From an uncultured Clostridia bacterium (GTDB taxonomy: Bacteria > Bacillota > Clostridia > UBA1381): a stretch of DNA of 54,964 nucleotides. This document shows, one piece after another, positions 41,336 through 50,414 of the stretch. The position numbers were made by a program, and so were the translations under genes. Location: NCBI GenBank assembly GCA_934476675.1, contig CAKSOE010000019.1, positions 1 to 54,964 of the forward strand, written 5' to 3'. The first letter of the stretch is position 1; each line of letters opens with the position of its first letter. Below the pieces are notes generated by a model. It was not told the origin of the DNA. It made no database searches and was given only the letters and a program-made list of their open reading frames with translations.

Positions 41336-42799
41336 ATGAGAATACAGAACAAAGCTGCTCTTACCTCTCATGGCAATATTGAGGGACGCAGAATTGTAAC
41401 CGAGCTGCTGGATGCGGGTCTTGATGCAATTGACCCGTATTACAGAGTGAAAAAGCTTGTAAGGCTTGAGGATAACCGGCTTGTGCTCGACGGCCGTGAT
41501 TTTGAAATGAAGGGCGATCCGCACAGTGGCGCGGCGGTATATGACCTTGCGGAATATGACCGAATCTTTGTAATCGGAGCGGCAAAGGGCATACAGCGTG
41601 CGGCTCTTGCACTTGAGGAAATACTCGGTGACCGGCTTACGGCAGGGCATGTAATTGCAAAGCACGGCGAGGAGCTTATCTGCCGAAAAACAGGCGTTAC
41701 GTTTGCCGGGCATCCGGTTCCGGACGAGTGCTGTATTGAAGGCTGCAGAAAAATTGAGGCACTTGCCGATAACATAACGGAAAGAGATTTGCTTATCACC
41801 GTTTTCGGCAGCGGCTGCGGTTCGCTTTTCACATACCCAGCGGAGGGAATATCCATAAAGGATATATCTGATTTCACGCATATGATGCAGATTGAAAAGG
41901 GTGTGCCGACAAGCGATCTGAATCAGATAAGAACACATATTGACCGATTCAAGGGCGGAAGAATCTCAAGGCTGTTTGCAAGGGCGGCACAGATACATAT
42001 GACAACCGCCGATCCATCGAAGCTGTCGGAGCCGGTAACCCGAATGTCATATTTTGAAATGTTCGGAAAGAATACGTTTTTTCCGACAGTTGCAACTGCG
42101 TCAACCTACAGCGACTGCATAGAAATTATAAAGAAATGGGACGCATGGGACGAAACGCCGGAATCGATAAAGAAGCATTTGCTGGCAGGCGGTCCGCATA
42201 ACGAAAATATGACGGCTGAGGAATACGAGAAGCTGAACGCAAGATTTTTCGGCTTAATATTCAAGGACACAACGGTATACCCAGCAGTGCGCAAACGTGC
42301 GGCAGAGCTTGGCGTAGGTTGCATTATGCTGTCGGAGTACATGGAGGCGGAGGCAAGGGAGGCAGGCTATGTTGATGCAGGTATGGCTCTTTGCTGCGAG
42401 AGAATGGGCGAGCCGTTCAAGGCGCCGGTTGTGCTTATGTCCTCGGGCGAAAATGTTGTTACCGTGGGTAAGGAAAAGGGCATCGGCGGCAGAAATCAGG
42501 AATACTGTCTTGCGGCGGCTCTGCGGATTGCCGGCAGCCGGAAAATCGTTTTTGGAGCGGTTGATACCGACGGAACGGACGGTCCGGGCGGCTTTCATTT
42601 TGACGGTGCGCCGGAGTGCCTTGCCGGAGCGGTTACGGACGGATATACGGCAGAGGAAGCGGTGGAGCGCGGAATTGATTTGCAGTACGGGCTGAAAACG
42701 CACGGAACGAGCGAACCGCTGTGGCGGCTTGGGTGTGGTGTTGACGCCAAAAGCAACGTTTCCGCGCTTGACCTCAGAATAATATATATAGGCGAGTAA
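41336..42799 (+). CDS. Type-2 glycerate kinase (MOFRL family)
   Basis: The 487-residue protein has the two-domain layout of type-2 (GckA/TtuD) glycerate kinases: an N-terminal DUF4147 domain with IGAAKGIQRAA near residue 80 and GSGCGSLFTYP near 160, and a C-terminal MOFRL domain with GGRNQEYCLAAALRIAG near 385 and DTDGTDGPGG near 415. These phosphorylate D-glycerate to 2-phosphoglycerate. It is the expected sink for an aldehyde oxidised to glycerate in this pathway. The N-terminus carries about 15 extra residues compared with typical members. Confidence 0.9.
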   Translation: MRIQNKAALTSHGNIEGRRIVTELLDAGLDAIDPYYRVKKLVRLEDNRLVLDGRDFEMKGDPHSGAAVYDLAEYDRIFVIGAAKGIQRAALALEEILGDRLTAGHVIAKHGEELICRKTGVTFAGHPVPDECCIEGCRKIEALADNITERDLLITVFGSGCGSLFTYPAEGISIKDISDFTHMMQIEKGVPTSDLNQIRTHIDRFKGGRISRLFARAAQIHMTTADPSKLSEPVTRMSYFEMFGKNTFFPTVATASTYSDCIEIIKKWDAWDETPESIKKHLLAGGPHNENMTAEEYEKLNARFFGLIFKDTTVYPAVRKRAAELGVGCIMLSEYMEAEAREAGYVDAGMALCCERMGEPFKAPVVLMSSGENVVTVGKEKGIGGRNQEYCLAAALRIAGSRKIVFGAVDTDGTDGPGGFHFDGAPECLAGAVTDGYTAEEAVERGIDLQYGLKTHGTSEPLWRLGCGVDAKSNVSALDLRIIYIGE

Positions 42800-42825
42800 A
42801 ATTTTTGAAAGATAGGAGATAGCAT

Positions 42826-44127
42826 ATGTACGGAACATTAATTAAATCGGTCAGGGCACGCCAGGTTTATACGAACCGCGGCAAGCCCGGTGTAGAGGTA
42901 ACCGTAGTTACGGAAAGCGGCGCAAGCGGCCGCGCAATGTGCACGGCAGGCGTATCAATGGGGACTCATGAGGTTGATTTTGCGTATGACGGCGGCAGAA
43001 AATTCGGCGGCAAGGGTGTAGGAAAGGCGCTGGAAAGCGTTAATAACATAATAGCTCCGGCAATTTGCGGAATGGATGCCTCGAACCAGGCAGAGATTGA
43101 CGAGGCAATGCTCGGCATTACGCCGGATGCAAAGCTAAAGCTTGGCGGAAATGCCACGGCGGCAACCTCGGCAGCAGTGCTGAAGGCAGGTGCAAACGCA
43201 CTCGGAATACCGCTTTACCGCCACATAGGCGGCGCAAACGCAATGTATCTGCCGGTTCCCGGTGTTGCAATGGCGGCAGGTGACGAAAGGTACGGCGGCG
43301 GAATTACGACACCGGGCGGAAAGCCCACAATGTCGGTCATGGCATACGGCTTTAATACATTTTCCGACGCGTCCTATGCTTGCTGGGATATTCACACGCG
43401 GTGGGCGGAAAAAATGAAGAAAAGATTCGGCGGACTTCCGAATATCCGCGATTTTATATCCATACCTGCCGGGGTGTACAGCTGTGACAGGGAAATCTGG
43501 GAGGATATGCTGAAAACGGTGATTGAGGCAGGCTATGAGGGCAAGGTCGGCTTTCAGATGGACGTTGCAACCGATACATACCATAACAAGGAGGACGGAA
43601 AGTATTACGGACTGTTTGACAAAACTCCGAAAACGAAGGAGGATTTGTACAACTTCTATTTACAGATTATCAAGGATTATCCGTTCGTAATTATTGAGGA
43701 TCCGTTCAATGAGGACGATTATGAAACAACGGCGGCACTGACTGCGGAATGCGGAATACAGATTGTCGGTGATGATTTGTTCACAACCAACCCGGAGCGC
43801 GTTGCGTACGGAATTTCAAAGGGTGCCGCAAACACCGTGCTTTTGAAGGTTAATCAGGTAGGCACAATTTCCGAGGCTCTTGAAATGATTCAGTACGCAT
43901 ATAAGTTCGGCTATGCGGTTATGCCATCGGACAGCCGCGGCGAGGGTGCGTCCATTGCGGATTATGCGGTGGGCATAAATGCCGGTTCAATCCGCGAAAG
44001 TGCAATCGGTGACCGCGGAAACCGTTTTCTTGAAATTGAGGAGGAGCTTGGCTCTGCCGCAAAATTCATAGGCGCGAGAGGACTTAAGGGCTTCAGAAAT
44101 CAGCAGAGGGCGGACGGATTGCTTTAA
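42826..44127 (+). CDS. Divergent enolase paralog, probable sugar-acid dehydratase
   Basis: The 433-residue protein aligns over its full length with enolase (SVRARQVYTNRGKPGVEV at the start, LGGNATAATSAAVLKAGA, VGDDLFTTNPER). Three Mg ligands (Asp246, Glu291, Asp317) and the base Lys341 (LLKVNQVG) are kept. However the GDEGG loop with catalytic Glu is replaced by PAGVYSCDREIW, the phosphate-binding SHRSGE reads SDSRGE with Asp369 for His, and Arg390 replaces the last catalytic lysine. Phosphoglycerate hydratase activity is therefore unlikely; a dehydratase for another 2-hydroxy or sugar acid is inferred. It shares an operon with a KDPG aldolase. Confidence 0.75.
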   Translation: MYGTLIKSVRARQVYTNRGKPGVEVTVVTESGASGRAMCTAGVSMGTHEVDFAYDGGRKFGGKGVGKALESVNNIIAPAICGMDASNQAEIDEAMLGITPDAKLKLGGNATAATSAAVLKAGANALGIPLYRHIGGANAMYLPVPGVAMAAGDERYGGGITTPGGKPTMSVMAYGFNTFSDASYACWDIHTRWAEKMKKRFGGLPNIRDFISIPAGVYSCDREIWEDMLKTVIEAGYEGKVGFQMDVATDTYHNKEDGKYYGLFDKTPKTKEDLYNFYLQIIKDYPFVIIEDPFNEDDYETTAALTAECGIQIVGDDLFTTNPERVAYGISKGAANTVLLKVNQVGTISEALEMIQYAYKFGYAVMPSDSRGEGASIADYAVGINAGSIRESAIGDRGNRFLEIEEELGSAAKFIGARGLKGFRNQQRADGLL

Positions 44128-44147
44128 TTAAAGAGGAGATGATTTAA

Positions 44148-45578
44148 GTGTATAAACAGTATATAAACGGCAAACTGACTGACGGTAAGGGTAAAACGGC
44201 AGAAATTTTCAACCCTGCGACAGATGAGGTTGCCGGAGTGGTAGGCTGCGCAAACGCAGAGCAGGCAAGAGAGGCTCTTGACGCGGCAAACGAGGCGTTC
44301 AAAACATGGTCAAAAACTCCGGTAAACGAAAGAGCGGCATGGCTGTATAAGCTCAAAGAGGCTTGTACGGCAGAACGCGATACGCTTATCGATTTGGTTT
44401 CCGCGGAGTCGGGCAGACCGTATGCGGCGGCATGCGGCGACGTTGACTGGCTACTCACAAGCCTATCGTATTATGCGGAGCAGGCAAAGAGGATTGAGGG
44501 CGAGGTAATGCCGAGCCTTGCTGTCGGCGGAAAAACAAATTATCAGATAGTAACGCGCCAGCCGGTGGGCGTTACGGTAGGGCATATTGCATGGAACTAT
44601 CCTCTCGGAAACGCAAGCATAAAGCTTGCCCCGGCTATTGCGTCGGGCTGTACCTGCGTTATAAAGCCGTCATCGGAGACACCGCTTGCAACGCTTTATG
44701 TGGGAGTAATCGCGGAAAAAATCGGTTTCCCGGCAGGTGTGCTGAACATTATTTCGGGACCCTCCGGAGAGGTTGCAAAAACCCTTAACGAGAGCAAAAT
44801 TCCGCGTCTGATAAGCCTTATCGGTTCATACGAAACGGGACTTAAGCTGATGCAGCAGAGCGCAAATTCAATGAAGAAATTCTCGCTTGAGCTTGGCGGA
44901 AATGCGCCGGTTGTTGTTATGCCGGACGCAGACTTGGACGAAACTGCCGCAAACATAGTGGCGAAAAAGGTTGGATTTGCAGGTCAGACCTGTGTAAACT
45001 ATAACCGCATCTATATTCATGAAAGCATTTATGAGGTTATGTGTGAAAAGGTTGCAAAGGAGCTGGAAAAGGTAAAGCTCGGCAAGGGCAGGGACGAGGG
45101 CTATATAATGGGACCCGTCATCAACCGCGAAGCGCGTGACCGTATGCTCGGCCTGATTAAGGACGCTGAAGACGGCGGCGCAAGGCTTGTAATGGGCGGC
45201 GAAGTTCCGAAGGAGTTTGAAAAGGGCAGCTATATCACCCCGGCACTGCTTGCTGATGTGAATGACAGCATGAGAGTTTCCAATGAGGAAATTTTCGGAC
45301 CGATTATACCGCTTCAGCCGTTCTCGACACTTGACGAGGCAATTGAGAAATCAAATAATACCATTTTCGGACTGTCGGCATATTTCTTCGGTCACAATTC
45401 AAAGGAAATGAGCGAATATTTTGAGGGTGTGAGAGCCGGTGAAATATTTGTGAACGGCGGAATAGGCAGTGAATTTTCACCTCATGCCGGAGCAAAGCAA
45501 TCCGGTATCGGCTGTGACAAGTCAAAATACTCTCTTGATGAATACTATGACATCAAGTTCCTGTCAATGATTCCGTAG
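44148..45578 (+). CDS. NAD(P)-dependent aldehyde dehydrogenase
   Basis: The start is GTG at 44148 behind AAAGAGGAG, giving 476 residues. The catalytic Cys lies in GFAGQTCVNYNR near residue 285 and the general base Glu in LELGGNAPV near 250; NYPLGNASIKLAPAIASG near 150 marks the cofactor site. Overall it resembles succinate-semialdehyde/lactaldehyde dehydrogenases. In this operon it could oxidise the aldehyde released by an aldolase, for example lactaldehyde, glycolaldehyde or glyceraldehyde. Spacing to its neighbours is 20 and 11 bp. Confidence 0.92.
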   Translation: MYKQYINGKLTDGKGKTAEIFNPATDEVAGVVGCANAEQAREALDAANEAFKTWSKTPVNERAAWLYKLKEACTAERDTLIDLVSAESGRPYAAACGDVDWLLTSLSYYAEQAKRIEGEVMPSLAVGGKTNYQIVTRQPVGVTVGHIAWNYPLGNASIKLAPAIASGCTCVIKPSSETPLATLYVGVIAEKIGFPAGVLNIISGPSGEVAKTLNESKIPRLISLIGSYETGLKLMQQSANSMKKFSLELGGNAPVVVMPDADLDETAANIVAKKVGFAGQTCVNYNRIYIHESIYEVMCEKVAKELEKVKLGKGRDEGYIMGPVINREARDRMLGLIKDAEDGGARLVMGGEVPKEFEKGSYITPALLADVNDSMRVSNEEIFGPIIPLQPFSTLDEAIEKSNNTIFGLSAYFFGHNSKEMSEYFEGVRAGEIFVNGGIGSEFSPHAGAKQSGIGCDKSKYSLDEYYDIKFLSMIP

Positions 45579-45589
45579 GAGGCAGATGT

Positions 45590-46570
45590 ATGAATAACAA
45601 AAAGATAGATTTGCTCGGCTGGGGCGATCCGTTTTTGGATTTGGTTGTTGATATTGACCGGCTGCCGGAGTCAAATACAAACTGTCCCATGCATGAGCGC
45701 TGCTTTCAGGGCGGCGGAAATGTTGCAACCGCGCTTGTTGCGGCGGCACGGCTCGGAATGAAAACGTCGCTTATAGGCTCGGTCGGTGATGATTTGTTCG
45801 GAAAGCTTTCACTGGCGGATTTGGAGTATAACAAGGTTGATACTTCAAGGATGGTTGTGCATAAGGGCAAAAAAAGCAATTTCAGCGTTTGCCTTTCGGA
45901 GCGTGCGGTTCACGGCAAGGAGTTTATTGTGGGTCACGGAAATTTTGAGGATTTGGACGGGAGGTTTGCGGATGAGGAATACATAAAGTCCGCAAGAATG
46001 CTGCATACGGGGTATATTACGCCGGCAGCCGTGAAGGCGTGCGAATATATGCACGAAGCCGGCGGAAAGGTAAGCATTGACGCACCGTACTACAAGCCGT
46101 TTGTGTACGAAAACTACAGGCATTTTGATATTTTCATAGGTTCGGAAATGTATTATGATGCAATGTGCGGGGCAAACGGATACGATGCCGCGGAATATGA
46201 AAAAAACATGAATACAATCCGCGCGGAGGGCTGCGAAATCGTTATTTTCACGTTTGGTGAAAAGGGCTGCCGCGGAGTGTATGCGGATAAGTATTTTGAG
46301 CTTCCGGCGATAGAGGTGAAGGCTGTGGACACAACGGGAGCCGGAGATGTATTTCACGGTGCTTTTGACTATGCCTATCTTCAGGGTTGGGACGCGGAGC
46401 GCTGCGCGAGGTTTGCAACCGGCGTTTCGGCAATAAAATGCACCCGCCCGGGAGGGCGCTCGGGAATACCGACACTTGAAGTACTTGAAAAATTCCTGGA
46501 AACAGGTGAGATAGATTACAGCGAAATTGATACACGTGTTGCGCATTATCAGCACGGAATTACGGTTTAA
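45590..46570 (+). CDS. PfkB-family sugar kinase
   Basis: The 326-residue protein is a ribokinase-fold carbohydrate kinase. The family motifs are GGGNVATALVAAARLG near residues 42-57 and the anion-hole/catalytic base motif DTTGAGDVFHGAF near 245. The FTFGEKGCRGVY segment near 220 belongs to the ATP site. It follows the aldehyde dehydrogenase by 11 bp and precedes the isomerase-like gene by 12 bp. Together with the isomerase and class II aldolase it suggests ketose phosphorylation followed by aldol cleavage. Specificity is unknown. Confidence 0.9.
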   Translation: MNNKKIDLLGWGDPFLDLVVDIDRLPESNTNCPMHERCFQGGGNVATALVAAARLGMKTSLIGSVGDDLFGKLSLADLEYNKVDTSRMVVHKGKKSNFSVCLSERAVHGKEFIVGHGNFEDLDGRFADEEYIKSARMLHTGYITPAAVKACEYMHEAGGKVSIDAPYYKPFVYENYRHFDIFIGSEMYYDAMCGANGYDAAEYEKNMNTIRAEGCEIVIFTFGEKGCRGVYADKYFELPAIEVKAVDTTGAGDVFHGAFDYAYLQGWDAERCARFATGVSAIKCTRPGGRSGIPTLEVLEKFLETGEIDYSEIDTRVAHYQHGITV

Positions 46571-46582
46571 GGGGGTAGAAAA

Positions 46583-47974
46583 ATGCTTGATTACAATGTG
46601 AAAATCGGTATTGTGCCGCTCAGACGCGACTGTACACCGAGACCGGGGCAGTTTAACTGGGAAATTGCCGAGGAACGCGGCAGAAAAACGGTTGAGTATA
46701 TAAAGAATCATTTTACGACAGATTGCGTTTCATTTGTTGACCTCAAAGGAGTTATTGACGTAGAGGTTCTTTGGTCGTGTGATGATGTGGATAAGGTTGC
46801 GGAGCATTTCAGAAGCAATGGAGTTGACTCGGTATTTCTGATAGCCGCAAATTTCGGCAATGAGGAAGCGGCAGGCGAGCTTGCAAAAAAAGTCGGCAAG
46901 CCGGTTCTCCTTTGGGGTCCGCAGGATGATGCACCGGACAAGGGTGACGGCATGCGTTACACCGACTCGCAGTGCGGACTGTTCGGCATAAGCCGTCAGC
47001 TTATGCGCATGAATGTTCCGTTTACATACATTGAAAACTGCCCGGTTGAGGCAAAAAAGCTTGCAGACGGTATTGACAGCTTTGTAAGAGTTACCTGTGC
47101 GGTAAAGAATTTTAAGGGGATGAGAATAGGACAAATCGGACTTCGTCCGCGTCCGTTCTGTTCTGTAATCTGTAACGAGGGTCAGCTCATGGAGGAGTTT
47201 GATATACATATGGTGCCGATTAACCTTGCTGTATTTCAGGATAAATATAATACTCTCGTGCGTGAACGCGCGGAGGAGCTTAAGCAGGGAGCGGATAAGC
47301 TGCGCCGCATGTACGATTTGGACAAGGCTTCGGACGAGCTTGCGGAAAAACAGTATGCGTTCGTGCTGCTGTTCCGTGAGCTGTTTGAGGAGTTTAATCT
47401 TGACGCAATTTCCGCGGAGTGCTGGTCGGCACTGCAGCTACTGGTGGGCGCTATGCCGTGTACCGCATACGGTATTCTTGCAGACGAGGGATATATTATA
47501 AGCTGCGAGGGTGACACTCATGCGGCAATGACGCAGGTGCTGCTCAAATCAATGACACTCGGCAAAAAGCCGCCGCTGTTCGGCGAGTTCACAATACGTC
47601 ATCCGGAGGCCGAGAATACGGAGCTGCTCTGGCATTGCGGTCAGTTTGCATATTCGGTTCACCGCGAGGATCAGCCGTGCAGATGTATGAATATGCGTGA
47701 AAACTTCGAGGCAAAGAGCAGCCATTATACGGTTGCGCGCATAGATCAGGATCACGGAAAATATTCGGTGATTGCCGGCGAATGTGACAGTGCGGAGGGA
47801 CCGTACACGAACGGAACCTACATTTGGGCAAGGTTCGGCAATCTTGACGCATGGGAGCGCAAGCTCATCGAGGGACCGTATATTCACCATGTATCCGAGA
47901 TTGAGGGCAGCTTTACAAAGGAAATCAAAGAATTCTGCAGGTATGTACCGAATATAAGGTTTGATACGGTTTAA
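46583..47974 (+). CDS. L-fucose/L-arabinose isomerase-like protein
   Basis: The 463-residue protein belongs to the FucI/AraA clan of ketol-isomerases. The metal-site segments are recognisable: ISAECWSALQLLVGAMPC near residues 275-290 and CEGDTHAAMTQVLLKSM near 310-325, followed by HCGQFAYSV. FGNEEAAGELAKK near 95 belongs to the N-terminal nucleotide-like fold. Length is closer to the short fucose-isomerase-related proteins than to FucI (about 590). It probably interconverts an aldose and a ketose, giving the PfkB kinase its substrate. GGGGGTAG lies before the ATG. Confidence 0.85.
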   Translation: MLDYNVKIGIVPLRRDCTPRPGQFNWEIAEERGRKTVEYIKNHFTTDCVSFVDLKGVIDVEVLWSCDDVDKVAEHFRSNGVDSVFLIAANFGNEEAAGELAKKVGKPVLLWGPQDDAPDKGDGMRYTDSQCGLFGISRQLMRMNVPFTYIENCPVEAKKLADGIDSFVRVTCAVKNFKGMRIGQIGLRPRPFCSVICNEGQLMEEFDIHMVPINLAVFQDKYNTLVRERAEELKQGADKLRRMYDLDKASDELAEKQYAFVLLFRELFEEFNLDAISAECWSALQLLVGAMPCTAYGILADEGYIISCEGDTHAAMTQVLLKSMTLGKKPPLFGEFTIRHPEAENTELLWHCGQFAYSVHREDQPCRCMNMRENFEAKSSHYTVARIDQDHGKYSVIAGECDSAEGPYTNGTYIWARFGNLDAWERKLIEGPYIHHVSEIEGSFTKEIKEFCRYVPNIRFDTV

Positions 47975-48041
47975 TAGGCAAATTTTTAAAAATACTGCGT
48001 TAAAAAGCAGCGCTATACTTTAGTCAAAGGAGAGAGAAAAC

Positions 48042-48863
48042 ATGCGTTATACGTTAAAGGAAGTTTTGGATATTGCGGAAAAGGGAGGCTTTGCCATTCC
48101 GGCATTCTGCGTTTACAATCTTGAAACGCTTATGGGTGTTGCAAATGCGGCAGAGGAACTGAATGCGCCGATTATTATACAGATGTACAGCCGTCTGTTC
48201 GATACGGAAACGGGAAAGCTGCTTTCGCCGGTTATATGTGATATTATGAACCGGCTGAAATCGCCTGTTGCATTTCATCTTGACCACGGCGTAGGTATAC
48301 CGGAGTGTATACGTGCTATGCGTTACGGCGCAACCGGCGTTATGATTGATGCGTCAACGCTGCCGCTCGGTGAAAATATCAGGGCGACCGCGCACGCGGT
48401 GGAGCTTGCACGTGAAGCCGGAGTTTCGGTTGAAGGTGAGCTGGGACATATCGGCTCGACACGCGATGAAAAGTGGGCTGCATACACCGAGGTTGCGGAC
48501 GCTGTCAGATTCGTGAATGAATCGGGCGTTGACGCACTGGCAATTATGGTTGGTACGGCGCACGGTAAATATGTTCAGGCACCAAAGCTGGCAATTGACA
48601 GAATTGCGGAAATTCACGCGGCAACGAGGGCGCATCTTGTGCTTCACGGCGGCTCGGGTGTGCCTGATGACCAGATACGCGAGTCGGTCAGGGCAGGAAT
48701 AAGAAAGATTAATTTCGGCACGGATGTGTGTTACTCATTTGTAGAGGGGTTCAAGGCTCTTGACCCGTTCGGCGCACCGCTTGATGTTGTAATGTCAAAG
48801 GCGGCAGAGAACGTAAAGGCTTTTGCGGCTGAGAAGATAAAGCTTCTCGGTGCGGCTGAATAA
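48042..48863 (+). CDS. Class II (zinc) ketose-bisphosphate aldolase
   Basis: The 273-residue protein has the motifs of the FbaA/GatY/KbaY family: Asp81-His82 in FHLDHGVG, EGELGHIG near residue 135, GTAHGKY near 170 for the zinc/substrate site, and LHGGSGVPD near 203. It splits a ketose 1,6-bisphosphate or ketose 1-phosphate to dihydroxyacetone phosphate and an aldehyde. The preceding 67-bp gap contains only a small hairpin and GGAGAGAG. It fits the isomerase-kinase-aldolase order of ketose catabolism. Confidence 0.93.
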   Translation: MRYTLKEVLDIAEKGGFAIPAFCVYNLETLMGVANAAEELNAPIIIQMYSRLFDTETGKLLSPVICDIMNRLKSPVAFHLDHGVGIPECIRAMRYGATGVMIDASTLPLGENIRATAHAVELAREAGVSVEGELGHIGSTRDEKWAAYTEVADAVRFVNESGVDALAIMVGTAHGKYVQAPKLAIDRIAEIHAATRAHLVLHGGSGVPDDQIRESVRAGIRKINFGTDVCYSFVEGFKALDPFGAPLDVVMSKAAENVKAFAAEKIKLLGAAE

Positions 48864-48887
48864 TTTTGTTGTGAGGTGTATGCTGAA

Positions 48888-49664
48888 ATGAAGTACAATT
48901 TTGATTTGAAAGGAAAAATTGCGGTAATTACAGGTGCGGAACGCGGAATCGGATTTGAAATAGCAAAGGGCTTTGCACAGTCCGGCGCAAGCGTTGCAAT
49001 AGCCGGCATGCGTGAGGAAGAATTTGAAAACGCAAAATGCGGGGTTGAAAGCGAGGGTGCGGAGTGCATTTGCATAAAGACCGACGTTTCGTGTGAGGAT
49101 TCCGTAAAAAATATGGTAAAGCAGGTCAGGGAGCATTTCGGACGTATTGACATTCTTGTGAACAATGCCGGAATAAACAAGCTTTACCCGGCGGAGGAAA
49201 TGCCGCTTGATGTCTGGAACAGTATAATCGGCGTAAATCTGACCGGCGTGTTTCTGGTCAGCCGCGAGGTTGCAAAGGTAATGCTGGAGCAGGGCGGCGG
49301 AAGAATAGTGAATATAACCTCGATGTCGGGACTTGTTGTGAATCCGCTGCCGCAGACGCAGTGCGCCTACAACAGTTCAAAGGCAGGCGCAATCATGCTG
49401 ACAAAGTGCATGGCGGTAGAGTGGGCACAGAGGGGCATCCGTGTAAACGGAATCGCGCCCGGCTTCATGCGCACACCGCTTACGCAGAAGCGTTTGAGCA
49501 CGCCGAACGACCCGGCAGTAAAGAAATGGATTGACGGGACACCGATCGGCAGAGTCGGCGAGCCGACGGAGCTTGTCGGACTGGCACTTTATCTTGCCGG
49601 TGATACCGCAGGCTATACAACCGGTACGGTAATATCGGTTGACGGCGGATATACATGTCTGTAA
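48888..49664 (+). CDS. Short-chain dehydrogenase/reductase
   Basis: I choose the ATG at 48888 (GAGGTG at good spacing); a GTG 12 bp upstream is less likely. The 258-residue Rossmann protein has TGAERGIGFEIAKGF near residue 14, NNAGINK near 88, the catalytic Ser-Tyr-Lys in SMSGLVVNP...YNSSKAG near 140-160 and the C-terminal GTVISVDGGYTCL of classical SDRs. It resembles gluconate/2-keto-3-deoxygluconate-type dehydrogenases. It starts 24 bp after the aldolase and is followed 13 bp later by the DUF4867 gene. Confidence 0.93.
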   Translation: MKYNFDLKGKIAVITGAERGIGFEIAKGFAQSGASVAIAGMREEEFENAKCGVESEGAECICIKTDVSCEDSVKNMVKQVREHFGRIDILVNNAGINKLYPAEEMPLDVWNSIIGVNLTGVFLVSREVAKVMLEQGGGRIVNITSMSGLVVNPLPQTQCAYNSSKAGAIMLTKCMAVEWAQRGIRVNGIAPGFMRTPLTQKRLSTPNDPAVKKWIDGTPIGRVGEPTELVGLALYLAGDTAGYTTGTVISVDGGYTCL

Positions 49665-49677
49665 AGGAGTGAAAGCC

Positions 49678-50328
49678 ATGTTGGAAAATTTAAAGAAGAA
49701 AAACCCTGATATAAAGATTTATTCGGTATTTGACGAGGAGTTCCGTTCATTCGGCAGAGTGATTACGGAGCTTGATGCGGATGAGCTTGTAAGGGCAGGC
49801 GAAAAGCTTGAAATGCCGGAGAGCGGCGTAAAATATATGGCAGGTATGGACGAGTTTGAGAGCCTTGGCGGTGCGGAGAGTATAAAAAACGAGATATTCG
49901 GAACGCTGCCGACCGAAATCGGCTGCTGCTGGGGACACAGCTCTTTCCTGAATGCGACCGAATGGCATACGTCAAGTGAAATTAATATTGCGGTAACACC
50001 GCTTGTGCTCATACTGGGGCACAGATGGGATATAGTTGACGGTAAAATCGATTCTTCAAAATTTACCGCATTTTATCTTCCGAAGGGAACGGTAATAGAC
50101 TGTTTTGCAACCACGTTGCACTACTGCCCGTGCCAGGTAAGTGACGAAGGGTTTATTTGCGTTGTCGCTCTGCCGAAGGGAACTAATACGGCACTGGAAA
50201 CGGAGCTTAAGGATAAGCGGATTTCGGCAAAAAATAAATGGATTATTTGCCATACCGATAACAGCGCGGCAATTGCAAGGGGCATTAAGCCCGGAATTTC
50301 GGGGATTAATTACGAAATAAAGTATTAG
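49678..50328 (+). CDS. DUF4867-family protein (probable cupin-type sugar enzyme)
   Basis: The start at 49678 follows AAAGGAGTGAAAGCC, giving 216 residues. It begins LENLKKKNPDIKIYSVFDEEF and contains VWxPGC-like stretches such as GCCWGHSSFLNATEWHTSSE and TVIDCFATTLHYCPCQV; the beta-rich pattern and paired His residues suggest a cupin fold. I assign it to DUF4867, a family I recall near sugar isomerases, PfkB kinases and class II aldolases in Clostridia. It may be a mutarotase or isomerase, but this is inference. It is the last gene of the operon, before a terminator. Confidence 0.75.
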   Translation: MLENLKKKNPDIKIYSVFDEEFRSFGRVITELDADELVRAGEKLEMPESGVKYMAGMDEFESLGGAESIKNEIFGTLPTEIGCCWGHSSFLNATEWHTSSEINIAVTPLVLILGHRWDIVDGKIDSSKFTAFYLPKGTVIDCFATTLHYCPCQVSDEGFICVVALPKGTNTALETELKDKRISAKNKWIICHTDNSAAIARGIKPGISGINYEIKY

Positions 50329-50354
50329 AAGCAGGATATCAAACAAATAAGGAC

Positions 50355-50389
50355 AAGTGTCGGGCATTAAATTGTCCGGCACATTTTTA
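50355..50389 (+). terminator. Terminator at the end of the catabolic operon
   Basis: GTGTCGGGCA (50357-50366) pairs with TGTCCGGCAC with a TTAAAT loop and two G-U pairs, followed by ATTTTTAC. Confidence 0.8.
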
Positions 50390-50414
50390 CTATATAAATA
50401 AGAAAGGATTAGAT

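Noticed and set aside
35294..50389. Assignment as a sulfoquinovose (transaldolase) pathway
   Set aside because: The isomerase/DUF4867/aldehyde dehydrogenase set brought this to mind, but there is no transaldolase, no sulfoquinovosidase in the operon and no sulfonate exporter. The separate GH31 gene at 9855 is 26 kb away. I leave the substrate open.
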